From Cyanobacterium stanieri LEGE 03274 (GTDB lineage: Bacteria; Cyanobacteriota; Cyanobacteriia; Cyanobacteriales; Cyanobacteriaceae), in assembly GCF_015207825.1 (NCBI RefSeq), contig NZ_JADEWC010000019.1, positions 1-64,000 on the forward strand: DNA of 64,000 nucleotides, given 5' to 3'. Both the position numbers and the translations under genes were made by a program. Within the stretch, counting starts at the first letter, position 1. Each line of letters begins with the position of its first letter. The notes beneath the pieces are model-generated. The model worked only from the letters and a program-made list of their open reading frames with translations, was not told the origin of the DNA and made no database searches. Shown here piece after piece: positions 27,719 to 38,612 of the stretch.

Positions 27719-29545
27719 ATGGTTCATATTCACTGCATCAATCCTCAATGTAATGCTACTAATTCGCTGGGTGATGGTATTTGTGGGGAGTGTAATAGTC
27801 CAACGGTTAGGCGTTATTTGTGGGTGATGGGTGGAGAGGTTCAAGGTTTTGAGGGACAGACTTTGATTGACGATCGCTTTTATGTGATTAATGATCATGT
27901 TGTTTTAGATACTAAGCCTCAAAAAGTCCCTAGTTTTCCTGATCATGTTCCCTCGAGTATTGTTCCTTATCAGCGTCTTTTTCCTCAACGATTGCATGTA
28001 CCTCAAGTTTATGGTGCGATCGCCACGGCAAACAGTGATTATATTTGGTTATTAGAACATCAAACCATTCCCCTTGATGAGTCGGGGGAGTTAAATTATC
28101 CTCAAATTTTTCCTACCCTGAGTAGTTGTTGGGTTGAGGCTTCCCCCCTCAGACAGTTAAATTGGTTATGGCAAATGGTACAACTTTGGTACTACTTCAA
28201 AAAACAAAAGATTTTATCTAGCTTTTTGGCAAAGGATAACTTACGGGTAGATGGGGGCATTGTCAAGATAATGGAATTGACTACCGATGACCATTACAAG
28301 CCAACTTTACAAGACTTAGGCAACATATTAGAGCCTTTGATGGCCGATAGTGCCGATATTGTCCAAGAAATTATTACTAATATAGTCCTCTGTTTACAAC
28401 AAAAACTAATTACCAGTACAGGAGAACTGATCAAAATTTTAGATCAAGCCCTCTTTATCCTCGGGGAAAATTATTATCAAAGAAAATATCACATCCTCAC
28501 TAACACTGATGGGGGTAAAAAAAGAGGAAATAATGAAGATGCTTGTTACCCCCCTGCCTTAGAATTAAAAGAAAATGTCACGGGAATTAATACTTTAACC
28601 ATTGTTTGTGATGGACTAGGGGGACAAAAAGGCGGTGAAATTGCCTCTAATTTAGCCATAGACACCCTCGGGAAAGAATTAAACCAAATTTATCAAAAAC
28701 AACTCAAAGACACCCTTTATAGCCAAAATTGGACTCCTTTAATTGATAAAGAAAAGATTCTCAAGGCCATATCAACTGCTAATGATCAAATTGCGGAAAT
28801 TAATAATGAGCAGGGAAGTAAGGATCGGGATAGAATGGGAACAACGGTAGTGTTGACCTTAGCTTTGGATCATGAAGTATATTTAGGTCATGTGGGGGAT
28901 TCTCGTATTTATTTAGTTACTTCTGGGGGTTGTCATCAATTAACGGTGGATGATGATTTGGCATCGAGGGAGGTGCGTTTAGGTTATAGTTTTTATCGGG
29001 AGATGACTAATAATCCTCAAGCTGGGGCTTTAATTCAGGCTTTGGGTACGGATTATGCGAAGAATATTCGTCCTCATATTAAACGTATTATTCCCGATGA
29101 GGATTGTATATTGTTGTTATGCTCTGATGGTTTATCGGATTTTGAAAGGGTTGAGCAATATTGGCGTAGGGAAATTTTACCGATTTTGTCGGGGGGGTTG
29201 TCTTTATCTGAAAGTGTTGCCCGTTTGATGGATATTGCTTTGACGAAAAATGGTCATGATAATGTAACTGTTGGTTTAGTGTATTGTCAGATAGGGAGGG
29301 TGGATGCACCAAAACAGAGGCAATTATCTTGGGCGAGTTTGGGGGCGGTTTTGCCTGATTTACCTCAGCCTGATTTATCGGCGGTGACGGTGGTTAGGAA
29401 GAATAATTTTTTTGAGCGTTATAAGTTTGGGATTGCTATTTTGTTGGTGATGGTGGGTATTGTTTTGGGGGTGGTTTATCATCAGTGGAAGTCTAACGAA
29501 AGTCCTTCTAATTCTTCTTCTCGGGTTTGGCTATATGATGGATAG
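27719..29545 (+). CDS. PP2C-type protein phosphatase with zinc-ribbon N-terminus and C-terminal membrane helix
   Basis: A 608-residue protein. The first 35 residues hold a CxxxxC...CxxC zinc-ribbon pattern (CINPQCN, CGECN). The next 220 residues resemble a degenerate kinase-like or adaptor region without catalytic motifs. The PPM phosphatase domain (about 262-525) shows NTDGGKKRGNNEDA, CDGLGGQKGGEIAS, RMGTTVVLT, GHVGDSRIYL, LCSDGLSDF and NGHDNVTVG, so the metal-binding Asp residues are present. One helix near the end (FGIAILLVMVGIVLGVVYHQ) anchors it with the catalytic part cytoplasmic. Ser/Thr phosphatase activity is inferred from family. The 3' end overlaps recQ. Confidence 0.88.
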   Translation: MVHIHCINPQCNATNSLGDGICGECNSPTVRRYLWVMGGEVQGFEGQTLIDDRFYVINDHVVLDTKPQKVPSFPDHVPSSIVPYQRLFPQRLHVPQVYGAIATANSDYIWLLEHQTIPLDESGELNYPQIFPTLSSCWVEASPLRQLNWLWQMVQLWYYFKKQKILSSFLAKDNLRVDGGIVKIMELTTDDHYKPTLQDLGNILEPLMADSADIVQEIITNIVLCLQQKLITSTGELIKILDQALFILGENYYQRKYHILTNTDGGKKRGNNEDACYPPALELKENVTGINTLTIVCDGLGGQKGGEIASNLAIDTLGKELNQIYQKQLKDTLYSQNWTPLIDKEKILKAISTANDQIAEINNEQGSKDRDRMGTTVVLTLALDHEVYLGHVGDSRIYLVTSGGCHQLTVDDDLASREVRLGYSFYREMTNNPQAGALIQALGTDYAKNIRPHIKRIIPDEDCILLLCSDGLSDFERVEQYWRREILPILSGGLSLSESVARLMDIALTKNGHDNVTVGLVYCQIGRVDAPKQRQLSWASLGAVLPDLPQPDLSAVTVVRKNNFFERYKFGIAILLVMVGIVLGVVYHQWKSNESPSNSSSRVWLYDG

Positions 29546-30974
29546 GGGCGGTGATTGGTTACGGGGGGAGTTAAATAATATTTGGGGATATGATGATTTT
29601 CGTTATCCTCAACGACAGGTGATTGAGTCTTTTTTGGCAAAACGAGATTGTTTGGTGGTGATGCCTACGGGGGCGGGAAAGTCCATTTGTTTTCAGTTAC
29701 CTGCTTTGGTTTCTGAGGGTTTAACTTTGGTGGTTTCTCCTCTGATTGCTTTGATGGAAAATCAGGTTGGGGAGTTGAAGCATAAGGGGTGGGCGGTGGA
29801 TTTTTTACATGGGGAGATGGGTAAGGGCGATCGCACCAGGGTAATATATAAATTGGAACAACAAGAATTAAAGTTATTATATCTTTCCCCTGAAACCCTT
29901 CTTAGCCCCGTGGTATGGCAAATTATCAGCCGTGAGGATTTCTTGATTAACGGTTTAGTTATTGATGAAGCCCATTGTGTGGTGCAATGGGGCAAAACTT
30001 TTCGCCCTAGTTATACTCGTTTGGGGGCAATTCGCCCTAGTTTATTACAAGTAAAGCATAATCACCCCCTAATGGCGATCGCCTGTTTTACCGCCACAGC
30101 ATCCCTTACTACCCAAAAAATAATCTGCGACACCATAGGTTTAAATAATCCTCAAAAATTTATCATCAGCCCATACCGTCAAAATATACAACTAAAAATT
30201 AAACAAATTTGGACTCCAAGGGCAAGAAAAAAACAATTAATTAACTTTTTAAATAATACAAAAAGACAGAGTGGTTTAATCTATATTAGAACGAGAAAAG
30301 AAGCTGAAAATATTTCTAATTATCTTAATCAAAATGGTTATGTAAATAAATCATATCATGGGGGCTTACCTAGTATTAAAAGAAGACAAATAGAACAAGA
30401 TTGGTTAGAAGAAAAAATTAAATTTGTAGTTTGTACCAATGCTTTTGGTATGGGAATTAATAAACAAAATTTACGATGGATAATCCATTATCAAGTCCCC
30501 TTATTACTATCGGATTATCTTCAAGAAATAGGTAGAGGTGGACGAGATGGTAAGCTAAGTCAAGCCCTTAGTATAATCAGTGAATCTACAGGTATATTTG
30601 ATAATACGGATAAAAAAACACGCTCTTTTTTTATGGCTCAAACTCTCCAATATTATCAAGAAACACAAAACTTATTACCAAATTTTTCTCGTCAATCTAC
30701 TAATTTTGTCTCCAAAGAAAATGAGTTATATTTAGGTATATTAACCACAGCAAAACAACTAAATTGGTTAAATCCTTTTCAGTTTCAGTTAAAATTAAAT
30801 CAACCTCAAAAAAAAATTAATGAAATGATTAAATATGAAAAACAATTAATCATACAAATGGAACAATATTTAACCACTAAATCTTGTCGTTGGAGTTTTT
30901 TAATGGGGGCTTTTAACCATCAAATTAATTCTTCTTTTCGTTGTGGAGTTTGTGACAATTGTACTAAAAATTAG
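29535..30974 (+). CDS. recQ: RecQ-family DNA helicase
   Basis: A 3'-5' DNA helicase of 479 residues from ATG 29535. Walker A is MPTGAGKS, the DEAH motif is VIDEAHCVVQWG, motif IV-VI includes CTNAFGMGINK and QEIGRGGRDG, and the C-terminal zinc-binding cluster ends CGVCDNC. There is no HRDC domain, as in many short cyanobacterial RecQ proteins. A TTG at 29460 would extend the frame into the phosphatase gene with a hydrophobic stretch unlike RecQ, so I reject it. The start overlaps the upstream stop (29543-29545) by 11 bases, which suggests translational coupling. Confidence 0.9.
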   Translation: MMDRGGDWLRGELNNIWGYDDFRYPQRQVIESFLAKRDCLVVMPTGAGKSICFQLPALVSEGLTLVVSPLIALMENQVGELKHKGWAVDFLHGEMGKGDRTRVIYKLEQQELKLLYLSPETLLSPVVWQIISREDFLINGLVIDEAHCVVQWGKTFRPSYTRLGAIRPSLLQVKHNHPLMAIACFTATASLTTQKIICDTIGLNNPQKFIISPYRQNIQLKIKQIWTPRARKKQLINFLNNTKRQSGLIYIRTRKEAENISNYLNQNGYVNKSYHGGLPSIKRRQIEQDWLEEKIKFVVCTNAFGMGINKQNLRWIIHYQVPLLLSDYLQEIGRGGRDGKLSQALSIISESTGIFDNTDKKTRSFFMAQTLQYYQETQNLLPNFSRQSTNFVSKENELYLGILTTAKQLNWLNPFQFQLKLNQPQKKINEMIKYEKQLIIQMEQYLTTKSCRWSFLMGAFNHQINSSFRCGVCDNCTKN

Positions 30975-31044
30975 GGCTTAATATGATTAAGGGATAGAAT
31001 AAAGAAAAGTAAACATAAATAGGTTTTATCCAGCGCACCTTAAA

Positions 31045-34000
31045 TCATAATTTCATTTGTAAAGCCTGTCTTAATTCATCTAAATGAAGAGGTTTGGTAA
31101 GATAATCATTCATTCCCGCTTGAAGACAAATATTTTTATCACCTTCCATGGCATTAGCCGTCATAGCAATAATATGAGGTTGACGGATGTTATGTTTGCG
31201 AATCCATCGGGTAACCTCTAAACCATCCATTTCTGGCATTTGTATATCCATAAAAATAATGTCATAATCAACATTTTTTACCGCTTCAATGACTTCTAAA
31301 CCATTGACAACTGTGTCGCATTTATATCCTAATTTTTTGAGACTTAAAATAGCTACTTTTTGATTAACTTTATTATCTTCAGCCAATAGTATTTTATATT
31401 GTTTGTTATTAGCTAATCCGTTTTTTTCTACATCCGTATCAAGAGTTGTTATTATTCCACTAGATACAGGTAAAATGACCGTAAAATAAAAGGTAGAACC
31501 TATCTTTTCTTCACTCTCAAACCACATTTCACCGCCCATCATTTCAGCTAATCGCTTACTAATTACTAAGCCTAATCCTGTGCCACCATAATGACGACTA
31601 ATGGAATTATCTATCTGAGAAAAAGGTTTAAATAATTTATTTTGTCTATTTTTAGGAATACCTATTCCCGTATCTTTGATACTAAATTTAAGACGACATT
31701 TTTTATCCCTAACCATACTATTACTGAGGGTAACTTTTACCGAACCTTCCTTGGTAAATTTGATAGCATTACTAATTAAGTTTAATAAAATTTGTCTAAG
31801 TCTAGTTACATCTCCTCGAAAATATTCACAATTTAAAAATTGATGATGATAAATTAATTGAATGTTTTTAGCACTAGCTTGAAACTTCATTAAATCAATA
31901 ATACTTTTGATAGAATCTAATAAATTAAATGATTCATTTTCTAACTCTAATTTCCCTGATTCTATTTTAGAAAAATCCAGAATATCATTGATAATAACTA
32001 ATAAACTTTCTCCACTGTGGCGAATGATTTTTACAAAGTCTTCCTGTTGAGAATTTAAAGGAGTATCCGCCAATAAATTTGTCATCCCTATTACCCCATT
32101 CATGGGAGTGCGAATTTCATGACTCATCATGGCTAAAAATTCACTTTTGGCACGGTTTGCCGAATCAGCTTCCTTCCTTGCTTGGGATAATTCATGATTT
32201 TTGAAAGCTAGTTGATTTAGTCGTTGTTTTTCCTGTTTTAAGAGGTTTGATTGTGCGATCGCAATTCCTAACTGAGCGGCCACGGATTCAATTAAATCAA
32301 CCTCTTGGGGCGTCCATTCATGGAAATAATCACAATGATGAAGGATAATCACACCATTAATTTTACCCTGATAAAAAGTACCAATAGTTAAAATAGACTT
32401 AAGATGAATGGTACGACAGTAACCAATTATCGAAGCAAAAGCACTATCCTTATAAATATTATTAGAGGCGATCGCCCCTTCTTGATATAAAATCTTATTA
32501 AGATGAACATTCCCTTGAATCGGCACAGGAAAAGCCATAATCGAAGGATAATCACCCTTAGAATATTCTGCCCTCAAAGGCATAGAAAAAAAAGGCTCAA
32601 ACAAACAATCATGAATCAAACAACGATTCACCCCAAAAGCCAAACCAATCTCCTGCGCCGCCGTCGCAAAAATATCATCAGGATTAAGAGTGCGACGAAT
32701 CTTATCCGTAATACTACCTAACAACAAACTCTTATCCAACTCATCCTTTAACTGCTTCTCCGCCCTTTGTCTTTCCGTAATATCAGAAAGAATAGCCACA
32801 AAAACCCTCCTCTTACCCTCATCCACCAATTGTAGATGTACCTCCACAGGATATAAACTATTATCACGGCGACGATGAATAGTCTTAAAAACTAAAATCT
32901 TTTCTTCCCCCATCAACAAAGGATGTATTAACCCTTGAAAACTATCCCTATCATACTCAGGCTTAATATCTATGGGAGTCATCTTTTGCAACTCCTCCAA
33001 ACCATAACCAATATTATTTAAAGCCCCCTGATTCACATACTCAAACAAAAGAGTATCCGCACTAAAAACATAAATTTCATTTAAACTCACCTCCAAATAA
33101 TGGGCTAACCTTCTCCTCTCCGCCTCCAAAACCGTCTTCTCCGTCACATCCCTTAAAATCACCGTAGAAATAACATCTTCATCCGTAACTAACCGAGAAA
33201 TAGAAGCCTCAATGGGAAATTCCTCCCCCCCCTTTCTTCTTGCCAAAACAAACCTTTTATCATCACCCATACCACCACAAGAATTTATCTCCCCCCGAGT
33301 CTCCAAATTTTTCCCATGACGACGATACCCCACAACAAACCTATCAGGTAACAAAATATCCAACGGTTTACCCAAAACCTCCTCAGGAGTATAACCAAAA
33401 ATTTGACTTGCCCCCTGATTAAACATAATGATTTTTTGCTCATCATTAATCGAAATAATCCCATCTTGGGCAACATCCAAAATACCAGCCAAAGTTGACT
33501 TTGTTTTTTCCAACTCCCTCTGTATTTCATTGGATTTAACCAACTCCTCCTGATATTGCCCATTAAGATTAGTTAACTCCAAGGTGCGCCTAGCCACCTT
33601 TTTTTCTAACTCTAAACTATTATCCTTCAACTGATTTAATAAACTTGCCTGTTGAATACCAATAGACAATTGAATCGCCAACTTTTCTAAAAACTCAACC
33701 TCCTCAGCTTTCCAAGGGCGAATTTCCTCACAACTATGGGCAATTAATAATCCCCACAAACATTGATTCACCTCCAAACCAATGGCTAAACTACTGCGAA
33801 TACCAAAACTAACCAACAAATCCCGATAACATTCCCTTAAATCACCACCATCAACATCCCCAATGATTTTAGTAGCAAAAGACTTTCCCGAATTTAACCA
33901 TAAATCCTTAAAACAATTATCCTCAATTACCCTATCCTTCAAAGAATACTGAGAATCAACAATAGATTCAATCACAAAAAGACTTTTCCCATCCTCCGCC

Positions 34001-35106
34001 ATCCGAAGAATAACCACCCTTTCCACCGATAACAAATTTCTCACCTCATCCACTGCCCCCCGTAAAATCCTATTTAAATCCAAAGATGAGCGAATGCGCA
34101 ACGATATATCCAGTAATAACCTCTCCCTTTTTTCCGCCTCCTGTAAACTTTCCTGTTGTTGTTTAATTAGTTGCTGTAACAACTCCGTATTTTTACTTTC
34201 TAACAACTCCACCTGCTTTTCAAGCACAATGATTACATCTTGTAACTCACGGGGATCAATTCCCTCTAATACGCTACTTTGGGTAATAATACCCTGAAGA
34301 TAACCTTGACTATCAACCACCACCAGACGGCGAAAACCTTTCCTTTCCATCAATTTATGGGCATCCCAAAGGGAAGAAGTCGCCCGAATCACCCGCAAAG
34401 GTTGAGTCATTACCTGTTGCGCCTCCAACTCATCCATATTCAACCTTAAGGCTTGATACCTAACAATATCCTTTTCCGTAATAATCCCGCAGGGTTTAGC
34501 CTTATCCCCTTTCTCCTCATCCACCACCACCACACAACTAATACGATTATTGGCCATTAAACGCACCAAATCAATCAGCTTTTGCCCTCGAGAAGCACAA
34601 ACTATATTACCCCTCATTACTTCTTCTACATGACGATGCTTCAAAAGATCAAGGGGTTGTAAAGTAGCCCGAATGGTTTCGGGAGTCACAATACCCACCA
34701 CCCTCGATTTTTTATCTACCAAGGGTAAATGTCTAATTCGATGTGTCTTTAAAATATCTACTAATTCTAAAACGCTTCCTACCTTATCTTCCTCAAAAGT
34801 AATTACATCCCTTGTCATAATTTGTGCCGCTACAATATTTTCTAAGGAAGAATTTTGAGCCGAAATTTTAACAATATCCCTTTCGGTAATTAAACCAACT
34901 AAACGTTCATTATTAACTACTAATGCACAACTAAAATGCCTATTTTTGTGAATGTATCTTGAATTTTTATTCTCTATTAAATTTTCTGATTTTATTTGAC
35001 TAAGTTGTTCAACAACATCCAATAAGCTAGTATCTAGTTTTACTGTAATATAGTTATTACTTAAGACTTTATTTTTCATTACTTGAGGGCGATTATCAGT
35101 GGACAT
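31045..35106 (-). CDS. Hybrid sensor histidine kinase with two CBS pairs, GAF and PAS domains
   Basis: A 1353-residue soluble hybrid kinase without membrane helices. Order: CBS pair (about 15-145), CBS pair (about 155-285), coiled coil (290-335), GAF (340-490), coiled coil, PAS (535-655), PAS (665-780), GAF (795-955), HisKA with [15 protein letters not shown] (H996), HATPase with [17 protein letters not shown] and GGTGLGL (about 1100-1215), and a receiver (1237-1350) with phospho-acceptor D1287 and K1338. CBS pairs bind adenine nucleotides and GAF/PAS bind small ligands or chromophores, so it may integrate energy state with another signal (inference). Neither GAF shows an obvious bilin-binding motif. 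Divergent from the photolyase-related gene, 144 bp apart. Confidence 0.92.
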   Translation of the reverse strand: MSTDNRPQVMKNKVLSNNYITVKLDTSLLDVVEQLSQIKSENLIENKNSRYIHKNRHFSCALVVNNERLVGLITERDIVKISAQNSSLENIVAAQIMTRDVITFEEDKVGSVLELVDILKTHRIRHLPLVDKKSRVVGIVTPETIRATLQPLDLLKHRHVEEVMRGNIVCASRGQKLIDLVRLMANNRISCVVVVDEEKGDKAKPCGIITEKDIVRYQALRLNMDELEAQQVMTQPLRVIRATSSLWDAHKLMERKGFRRLVVVDSQGYLQGIITQSSVLEGIDPRELQDVIIVLEKQVELLESKNTELLQQLIKQQQESLQEAEKRERLLLDISLRIRSSLDLNRILRGAVDEVRNLLSVERVVILRMAEDGKSLFVIESIVDSQYSLKDRVIEDNCFKDLWLNSGKSFATKIIGDVDGGDLRECYRDLLVSFGIRSSLAIGLEVNQCLWGLLIAHSCEEIRPWKAEEVEFLEKLAIQLSIGIQQASLLNQLKDNSLELEKKVARRTLELTNLNGQYQEELVKSNEIQRELEKTKSTLAGILDVAQDGIISINDEQKIIMFNQGASQIFGYTPEEVLGKPLDILLPDRFVVGYRRHGKNLETRGEINSCGGMGDDKRFVLARRKGGEEFPIEASISRLVTDEDVISTVILRDVTEKTVLEAERRRLAHYLEVSLNEIYVFSADTLLFEYVNQGALNNIGYGLEELQKMTPIDIKPEYDRDSFQGLIHPLLMGEEKILVFKTIHRRRDNSLYPVEVHLQLVDEGKRRVFVAILSDITERQRAEKQLKDELDKSLLLGSITDKIRRTLNPDDIFATAAQEIGLAFGVNRCLIHDCLFEPFFSMPLRAEYSKGDYPSIMAFPVPIQGNVHLNKILYQEGAIASNNIYKDSAFASIIGYCRTIHLKSILTIGTFYQGKINGVIILHHCDYFHEWTPQEVDLIESVAAQLGIAIAQSNLLKQEKQRLNQLAFKNHELSQARKEADSANRAKSEFLAMMSHEIRTPMNGVIGMTNLLADTPLNSQQEDFVKIIRHSGESLLVIINDILDFSKIESGKLELENESFNLLDSIKSIIDLMKFQASAKNIQLIYHHQFLNCEYFRGDVTRLRQILLNLISNAIKFTKEGSVKVTLSNSMVRDKKCRLKFSIKDTGIGIPKNRQNKLFKPFSQIDNSISRHYGGTGLGLVISKRLAEMMGGEMWFESEEKIGSTFYFTVILPVSSGIITTLDTDVEKNGLANNKQYKILLAEDNKVNQKVAILSLKKLGYKCDTVVNGLEVIEAVKNVDYDIIFMDIQMPEMDGLEVTRWIRKHNIRQPHIIAMTANAMEGDKNICLQAGMNDYLTKPLHLDELRQALQMKL

Positions 35107-35250
35107 TATTTACGGATTGATAATGGTTAGTGGCGAAAAAAAATAAACATTAGAAAATTATAAAAAATATTGTCATTGTTTGTGGTTGATAACTTCGTCA
35201 ATTTATTGTATTAACTATCTTATACTAAATAAAATTTTATCTTAATTATT

Positions 35251-36813
35251 ATGGCTGTTGGCATTTGGATTTTAGGTGATCAATTAAATAAAAATAATTC
35301 TGCATTATTAAGTCGTTTACAACAAAAAAAAGATACCTACATACTTTTTATAGAGTCTTTTAATCTAGGCTCTTTACAGACTTATCATTGCCAAAAATTG
35401 GTTTTAATTTGGTCGGCTATGCGTCATTTTGCCCAAGAATTAAAGGAAGATGATTGGCAAGTGTCTTATGTCATTAATGACAATTTTCAGCAATCTTTCA
35501 TAAATTGGATAAAAAATTATCAAATTACAGAATTACGCTTGATGAGTCCTAGTGACGATCGCACCGTACTTTTTAATCAAATTAATTCATCTAATAACCA
35601 TGATAGATCTTTTTTTAGCTTCCTCAAAGAAATAGATATAAATTGTCATATCAAACTTTTTCCGAATAGCAATTTTTTGTGGCAAAAAGAAGAATTTAAA
35701 CAATGGGCGAAAAAAAGAAAAAAGTTGATTTTAGAAGACTTTTACCGAGAAAGTCGCCAACGATTTAACATCCTACTAACGGAAGACAATAAACCCATCG
35801 GTGGAAAATGGAATTTAGATAAAGAAAACCGTCAACCACCAAAAAAAAATCTGCAAACTCCTGTTACCCTATTTTTTAAACCCGATAAAATAACCTTAGA
35901 AGTCATTGAAAAAGTAAAAAAAATCAATGATAAAACCTATGGGAAAATAGATAATTTTCAGTGGGCAGTAAAAAGAGAAGAAGCCTTAAAAGTATTAAAT
36001 CAGTTTGTACAATATAGATTGAATTTTTTTGGTAAATATCAAGATGCCATGATAACAGAAGAAAAATTTATGTGGCATAGTTTAATTTCTCCTTATTTAA
36101 ATATTGGCTTATTACAACCTTTAGAGGTAATAAAAACTGTAGAAAATGCTTACTATCAAGGAGATTATCCCCTCAATTCCGTAGAAGGATTCATCAGACA
36201 AATACTAGGATGGCGAGAATATATGTATAGTTTATATCACTATGTTGATGATAGTTATTTTAGTAGTAATTGGTTTGATCATCAAAACCCTATTCCTGAC
36301 TTTTTTTGGGATAGTAACAAAACTGATATGAATTGTTTACATCAAGTGTTAAAACAGACGGAAAATACTGGGTATGCCCATCATATTCAACGATTAATGA
36401 TTTTAAGTAATTATGGTTTGGTGGCTGGTATTTCTCCTCAAGAGTTAAAAAAATGGTTTCATGCGGTTTTTATTGATGCCTATGACTGGGTAATGCAAAC
36501 TAACGTATTGGGCATGGGGCAGTTTGCTGATGGGGGGATTTTAGCATCAAAACCCTATGCCTCTTCGGCTAATTACATTAATAAAATGAGTGATTATTGT
36601 AAGGGATGTTGTTATAATCCTAAGGAAAAGTTCACAGAAAATGCTTGTCCTTTTAATTATTTATATTGGAATTTTTTGGCTAGACATGAGGAAAAGTTAC
36701 GCACTCAAGGGCGGATGAATTTGGTTTTAAAACATTTGGAAAAAATGTCAGAAAAAGATTTAGAAACTATTAATTTTTTAGCACAAAAAAGAATTAATAA
36801 TGATGAACATTAA
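35251..36813 (+). CDS. Photolyase-related protein, FeS-BCP / PhrB type
   Basis: A 520-residue member of the prokaryotic cryptochrome/photolyase lineage with a [4Fe-4S] cluster. The N-terminal antenna-like domain starts MAVGIWILGDQLN. The C-terminal FAD region contains SVEGFIRQILGWREYMY, and near the end are NYINKMSDYCKGCCYNPKEK and NACPFNYLYWNFL. The Cys of MNCLHQVLKQ plus those of YCKGC and NACPF form the expected four-ligand set. Members repair (6-4) photoproducts or act as photoreceptors; which applies here is open. It lies opposite the hybrid kinase gene. Confidence 0.9.
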   Translation: MAVGIWILGDQLNKNNSALLSRLQQKKDTYILFIESFNLGSLQTYHCQKLVLIWSAMRHFAQELKEDDWQVSYVINDNFQQSFINWIKNYQITELRLMSPSDDRTVLFNQINSSNNHDRSFFSFLKEIDINCHIKLFPNSNFLWQKEEFKQWAKKRKKLILEDFYRESRQRFNILLTEDNKPIGGKWNLDKENRQPPKKNLQTPVTLFFKPDKITLEVIEKVKKINDKTYGKIDNFQWAVKREEALKVLNQFVQYRLNFFGKYQDAMITEEKFMWHSLISPYLNIGLLQPLEVIKTVENAYYQGDYPLNSVEGFIRQILGWREYMYSLYHYVDDSYFSSNWFDHQNPIPDFFWDSNKTDMNCLHQVLKQTENTGYAHHIQRLMILSNYGLVAGISPQELKKWFHAVFIDAYDWVMQTNVLGMGQFADGGILASKPYASSANYINKMSDYCKGCCYNPKEKFTENACPFNYLYWNFLARHEEKLRTQGRMNLVLKHLEKMSEKDLETINFLAQKRINNDEH

Positions 36814-36838
36814 ATTAATTTACTATCATTCACCATAT

Positions 36839-36971
36839 AATAATTTGGCGTTTGTGAATTAAGATATGATTTTTAGTGGAGTTTGGCCATAGGAAATGGG
36901 TAATAGTAATACTATACATTTACTGCAATTCAATAATGCTTCATACTCAAAATCAGTAATGCCAATAATTT
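36839..36971. mobile_element. MITE-like element A with perfect 8-bp direct repeats
   Basis: The element spans 36847-36963 (117 bp). The left end is GGCGTTTGTGAATTAAGATA and the right end, reversed, GGCATTACTGATTTTGAGTA. It is flanked by AATAATTT at 36839-36846 and again at 36964-36971, a perfect 8-bp target duplication. Length and ends match the copy at 27523-27637. No reading frame for a transposase. Confidence 0.75.
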
Positions 36972-37032
36972 TTGTTGCTTATATGAAATAGAAAAAAGAT
37001 TGCTATAAATATAATTAACTTCAGTATTTCCC

Positions 37033-37082
37033 GCCTTGTAATTCATTACAAGGCTACGGATTTTTCGTTCAATAAATTGAAC
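37033..37082 (+). repeat. Two-palindrome intergenic element, copy 1
   Basis: A 10-bp stem (GCCTTGTAAT / ATTACAAGGC, 2-nt loop, 37033-37054) is followed 12 bp later by a 7-bp stem (GTTCAAT / ATTGAAC, 2-nt loop, 37067-37082). A second copy lies inverted at 41246-41294. No gene is present. The paired palindromes resemble the hairpin ends of IS200/IS605-type or palindrome-associated elements, but that relation is inference. Confidence 0.65.
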
Positions 37083-37279
37083 TTTTATGTTTGGAAATAA
37101 ATGGATTCAGCACCCATAAATCTATACAAGGAATGGTCAAGGGTTTTAACCTAAATTGAGGTTAATTAGGCTGGGATTTTATTTGAGAGGTTTTATTTGT
37201 CGTAAACATTTAAGTATTTCATATTACTTGTTTAAAAGCCTTACAAAATAAGCATTATGATATTTTATAACGCTTCATT

Positions 37280-38419
37280 CTAATTTTGATTAACTATAGA
37301 AAAACGACTTAAATCAGGATAAAGATTGGCAATACCTTCGGGGGTAGCAGGGCAAATTCCCCTATCGGTAATTAAACCAGTAATTAGACGGGCAGGGGTA
37401 ACATCAAAACCATAGTTAACCGCAGGGCTATTTTCAGGGGTTAATAATACCTCGGTAATTTCTCCATCTTTTAATCCTTTAATATATTTTACTTCCCTTG
37501 CGTCTCGCTGTTCGATGGGAATTTGTTTTACACCGTCGCTGATTGTCCAATCAAAGGCGGAATAAGTAAGGGCAACGTAAAAAGGGATGTTATTATCCTT
37601 GGCGGCTAATGCTTTGAGATAAGTGCCGATTTTATTGGCTACATCTCCAGTATAGCTGGTGCGATCGCTCCCTACAATAACTATATCCACCATACCATGT
37701 TGCATGAGATGACCACCCACATTATCAGGGATGACGGTATGGGGGACCCCCTGTTGCCCCAATTCCCACGCTGTCAGTCTTGCCCCTTGGTTACGGGGGC
37801 GGGTTTCATCCACCCACACATGGACTTTTAAACCCCGACGATGGGCTTGATAAATGGGAGATGTTGCCGTGCCATTATCCACACAACCAAGCCATCCTGC
37901 ATTACAGTGGGTAAGAATATTAACCGTGTCGCCCTGTTTTTTGTCACTGATAGCCTTGATTAACTCGAAACCATGTTCACCGATACTCTTACATAATTGT
38001 ACATCCTCAAGGGCGATCGCCCCTGCCACTTCCAAAGTTTTTGCAATGATTGCGTCTATGTCATTGCCCAAGGGTGCAACGGCTTCTAACTGACGATTTA
38101 CCGCCCATTCCAAATTTACCGCCGTCGGTCGAGTAGCGCACAATTTCGCCCCCATTGCCCTCAAAAACCCTTGCACCTCAAATTTATCCTGAGCCTTGGC
38201 TTCAAGGGAGGCTAAGTACATTCCATACCCCGCAGAAGCACCGATTACCCCTGCTCCCCTAACGTGCATTTCCTTAAGGGCGATCGCCACATCATCCACC
38301 GTCCTTAAATCCTCAATGACAAACCGATGGGGTAAATGTCGTTGATCAATTATTTGTATTACCGTAGGTTCATCAGCCTTTAACCAAATAGTACGAAAAG
38401 CCTTCCCATTAACATCCAT
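37280..38419 (-). CDS. mtnA: S-methyl-5-thioribose-1-phosphate isomerase
   Basis: A 379-residue enzyme of the methionine salvage pathway, converting methylthioribose-1-phosphate to methylthioribulose-1-phosphate. It belongs to the eIF2B-alpha-like family. Motifs are RGAGVIGASAGYGMYLA, NILTHCNAGWLGC (catalytic Cys) and IVIVGSDRTSYTGDVANKIGT (catalytic Asp). The length is normal. Upstream is a short gap full of heptamer-type repeats. Confidence 0.95.
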   Translation of the reverse strand: MDVNGKAFRTIWLKADEPTVIQIIDQRHLPHRFVIEDLRTVDDVAIALKEMHVRGAGVIGASAGYGMYLASLEAKAQDKFEVQGFLRAMGAKLCATRPTAVNLEWAVNRQLEAVAPLGNDIDAIIAKTLEVAGAIALEDVQLCKSIGEHGFELIKAISDKKQGDTVNILTHCNAGWLGCVDNGTATSPIYQAHRRGLKVHVWVDETRPRNQGARLTAWELGQQGVPHTVIPDNVGGHLMQHGMVDIVIVGSDRTSYTGDVANKIGTYLKALAAKDNNIPFYVALTYSAFDWTISDGVKQIPIEQRDAREVKYIKGLKDGEITEVLLTPENSPAVNYGFDVTPARLITGLITDRGICPATPEGIANLYPDLSRFSIVNQN

Positions 38420-38459
38420 ATAACAACTTCCCCATCATGGTCAAAAAAAGCATCCTATC

Positions 38460-38612
38460 ATGACAAGAGGCAATAGGCAATAGGGTGAGAAATAATACTA
38501 TGCAGACAATCAAACAATGTACAATGGACAATTAGGAGTTAATTAAGTTTCCCTCGGTTTTTTACTGATAAATCTTCCATTATCAACTATCAATTATCCA
38601 TTATCAATTAAT
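38460..38612 (+). repeat. Cluster of short tandem heptamer-type repeats
   Basis: This gap holds AGGCAATAGGCAATAGGG, CAATGTACAATGGACAATTAG and ATCAACTATCAATTATCCAT. These are runs of 7-8-bp units of the TCAATTA/TCCATTG type. Similar runs occur at 17160-17220, 40000-40030, 40672-40711 and 62723-62760. They are the short tandemly repeated repetitive sequences common in cyanobacterial intergenic DNA. Confidence 0.7.

Noticed and set aside
29460-29534. TTG start extending RecQ by 25 residues
   Set aside because: It would translate the membrane-helix region of the phosphatase gene out of frame. RecQ proteins start near GDWLRGELNNIWGYDDF.
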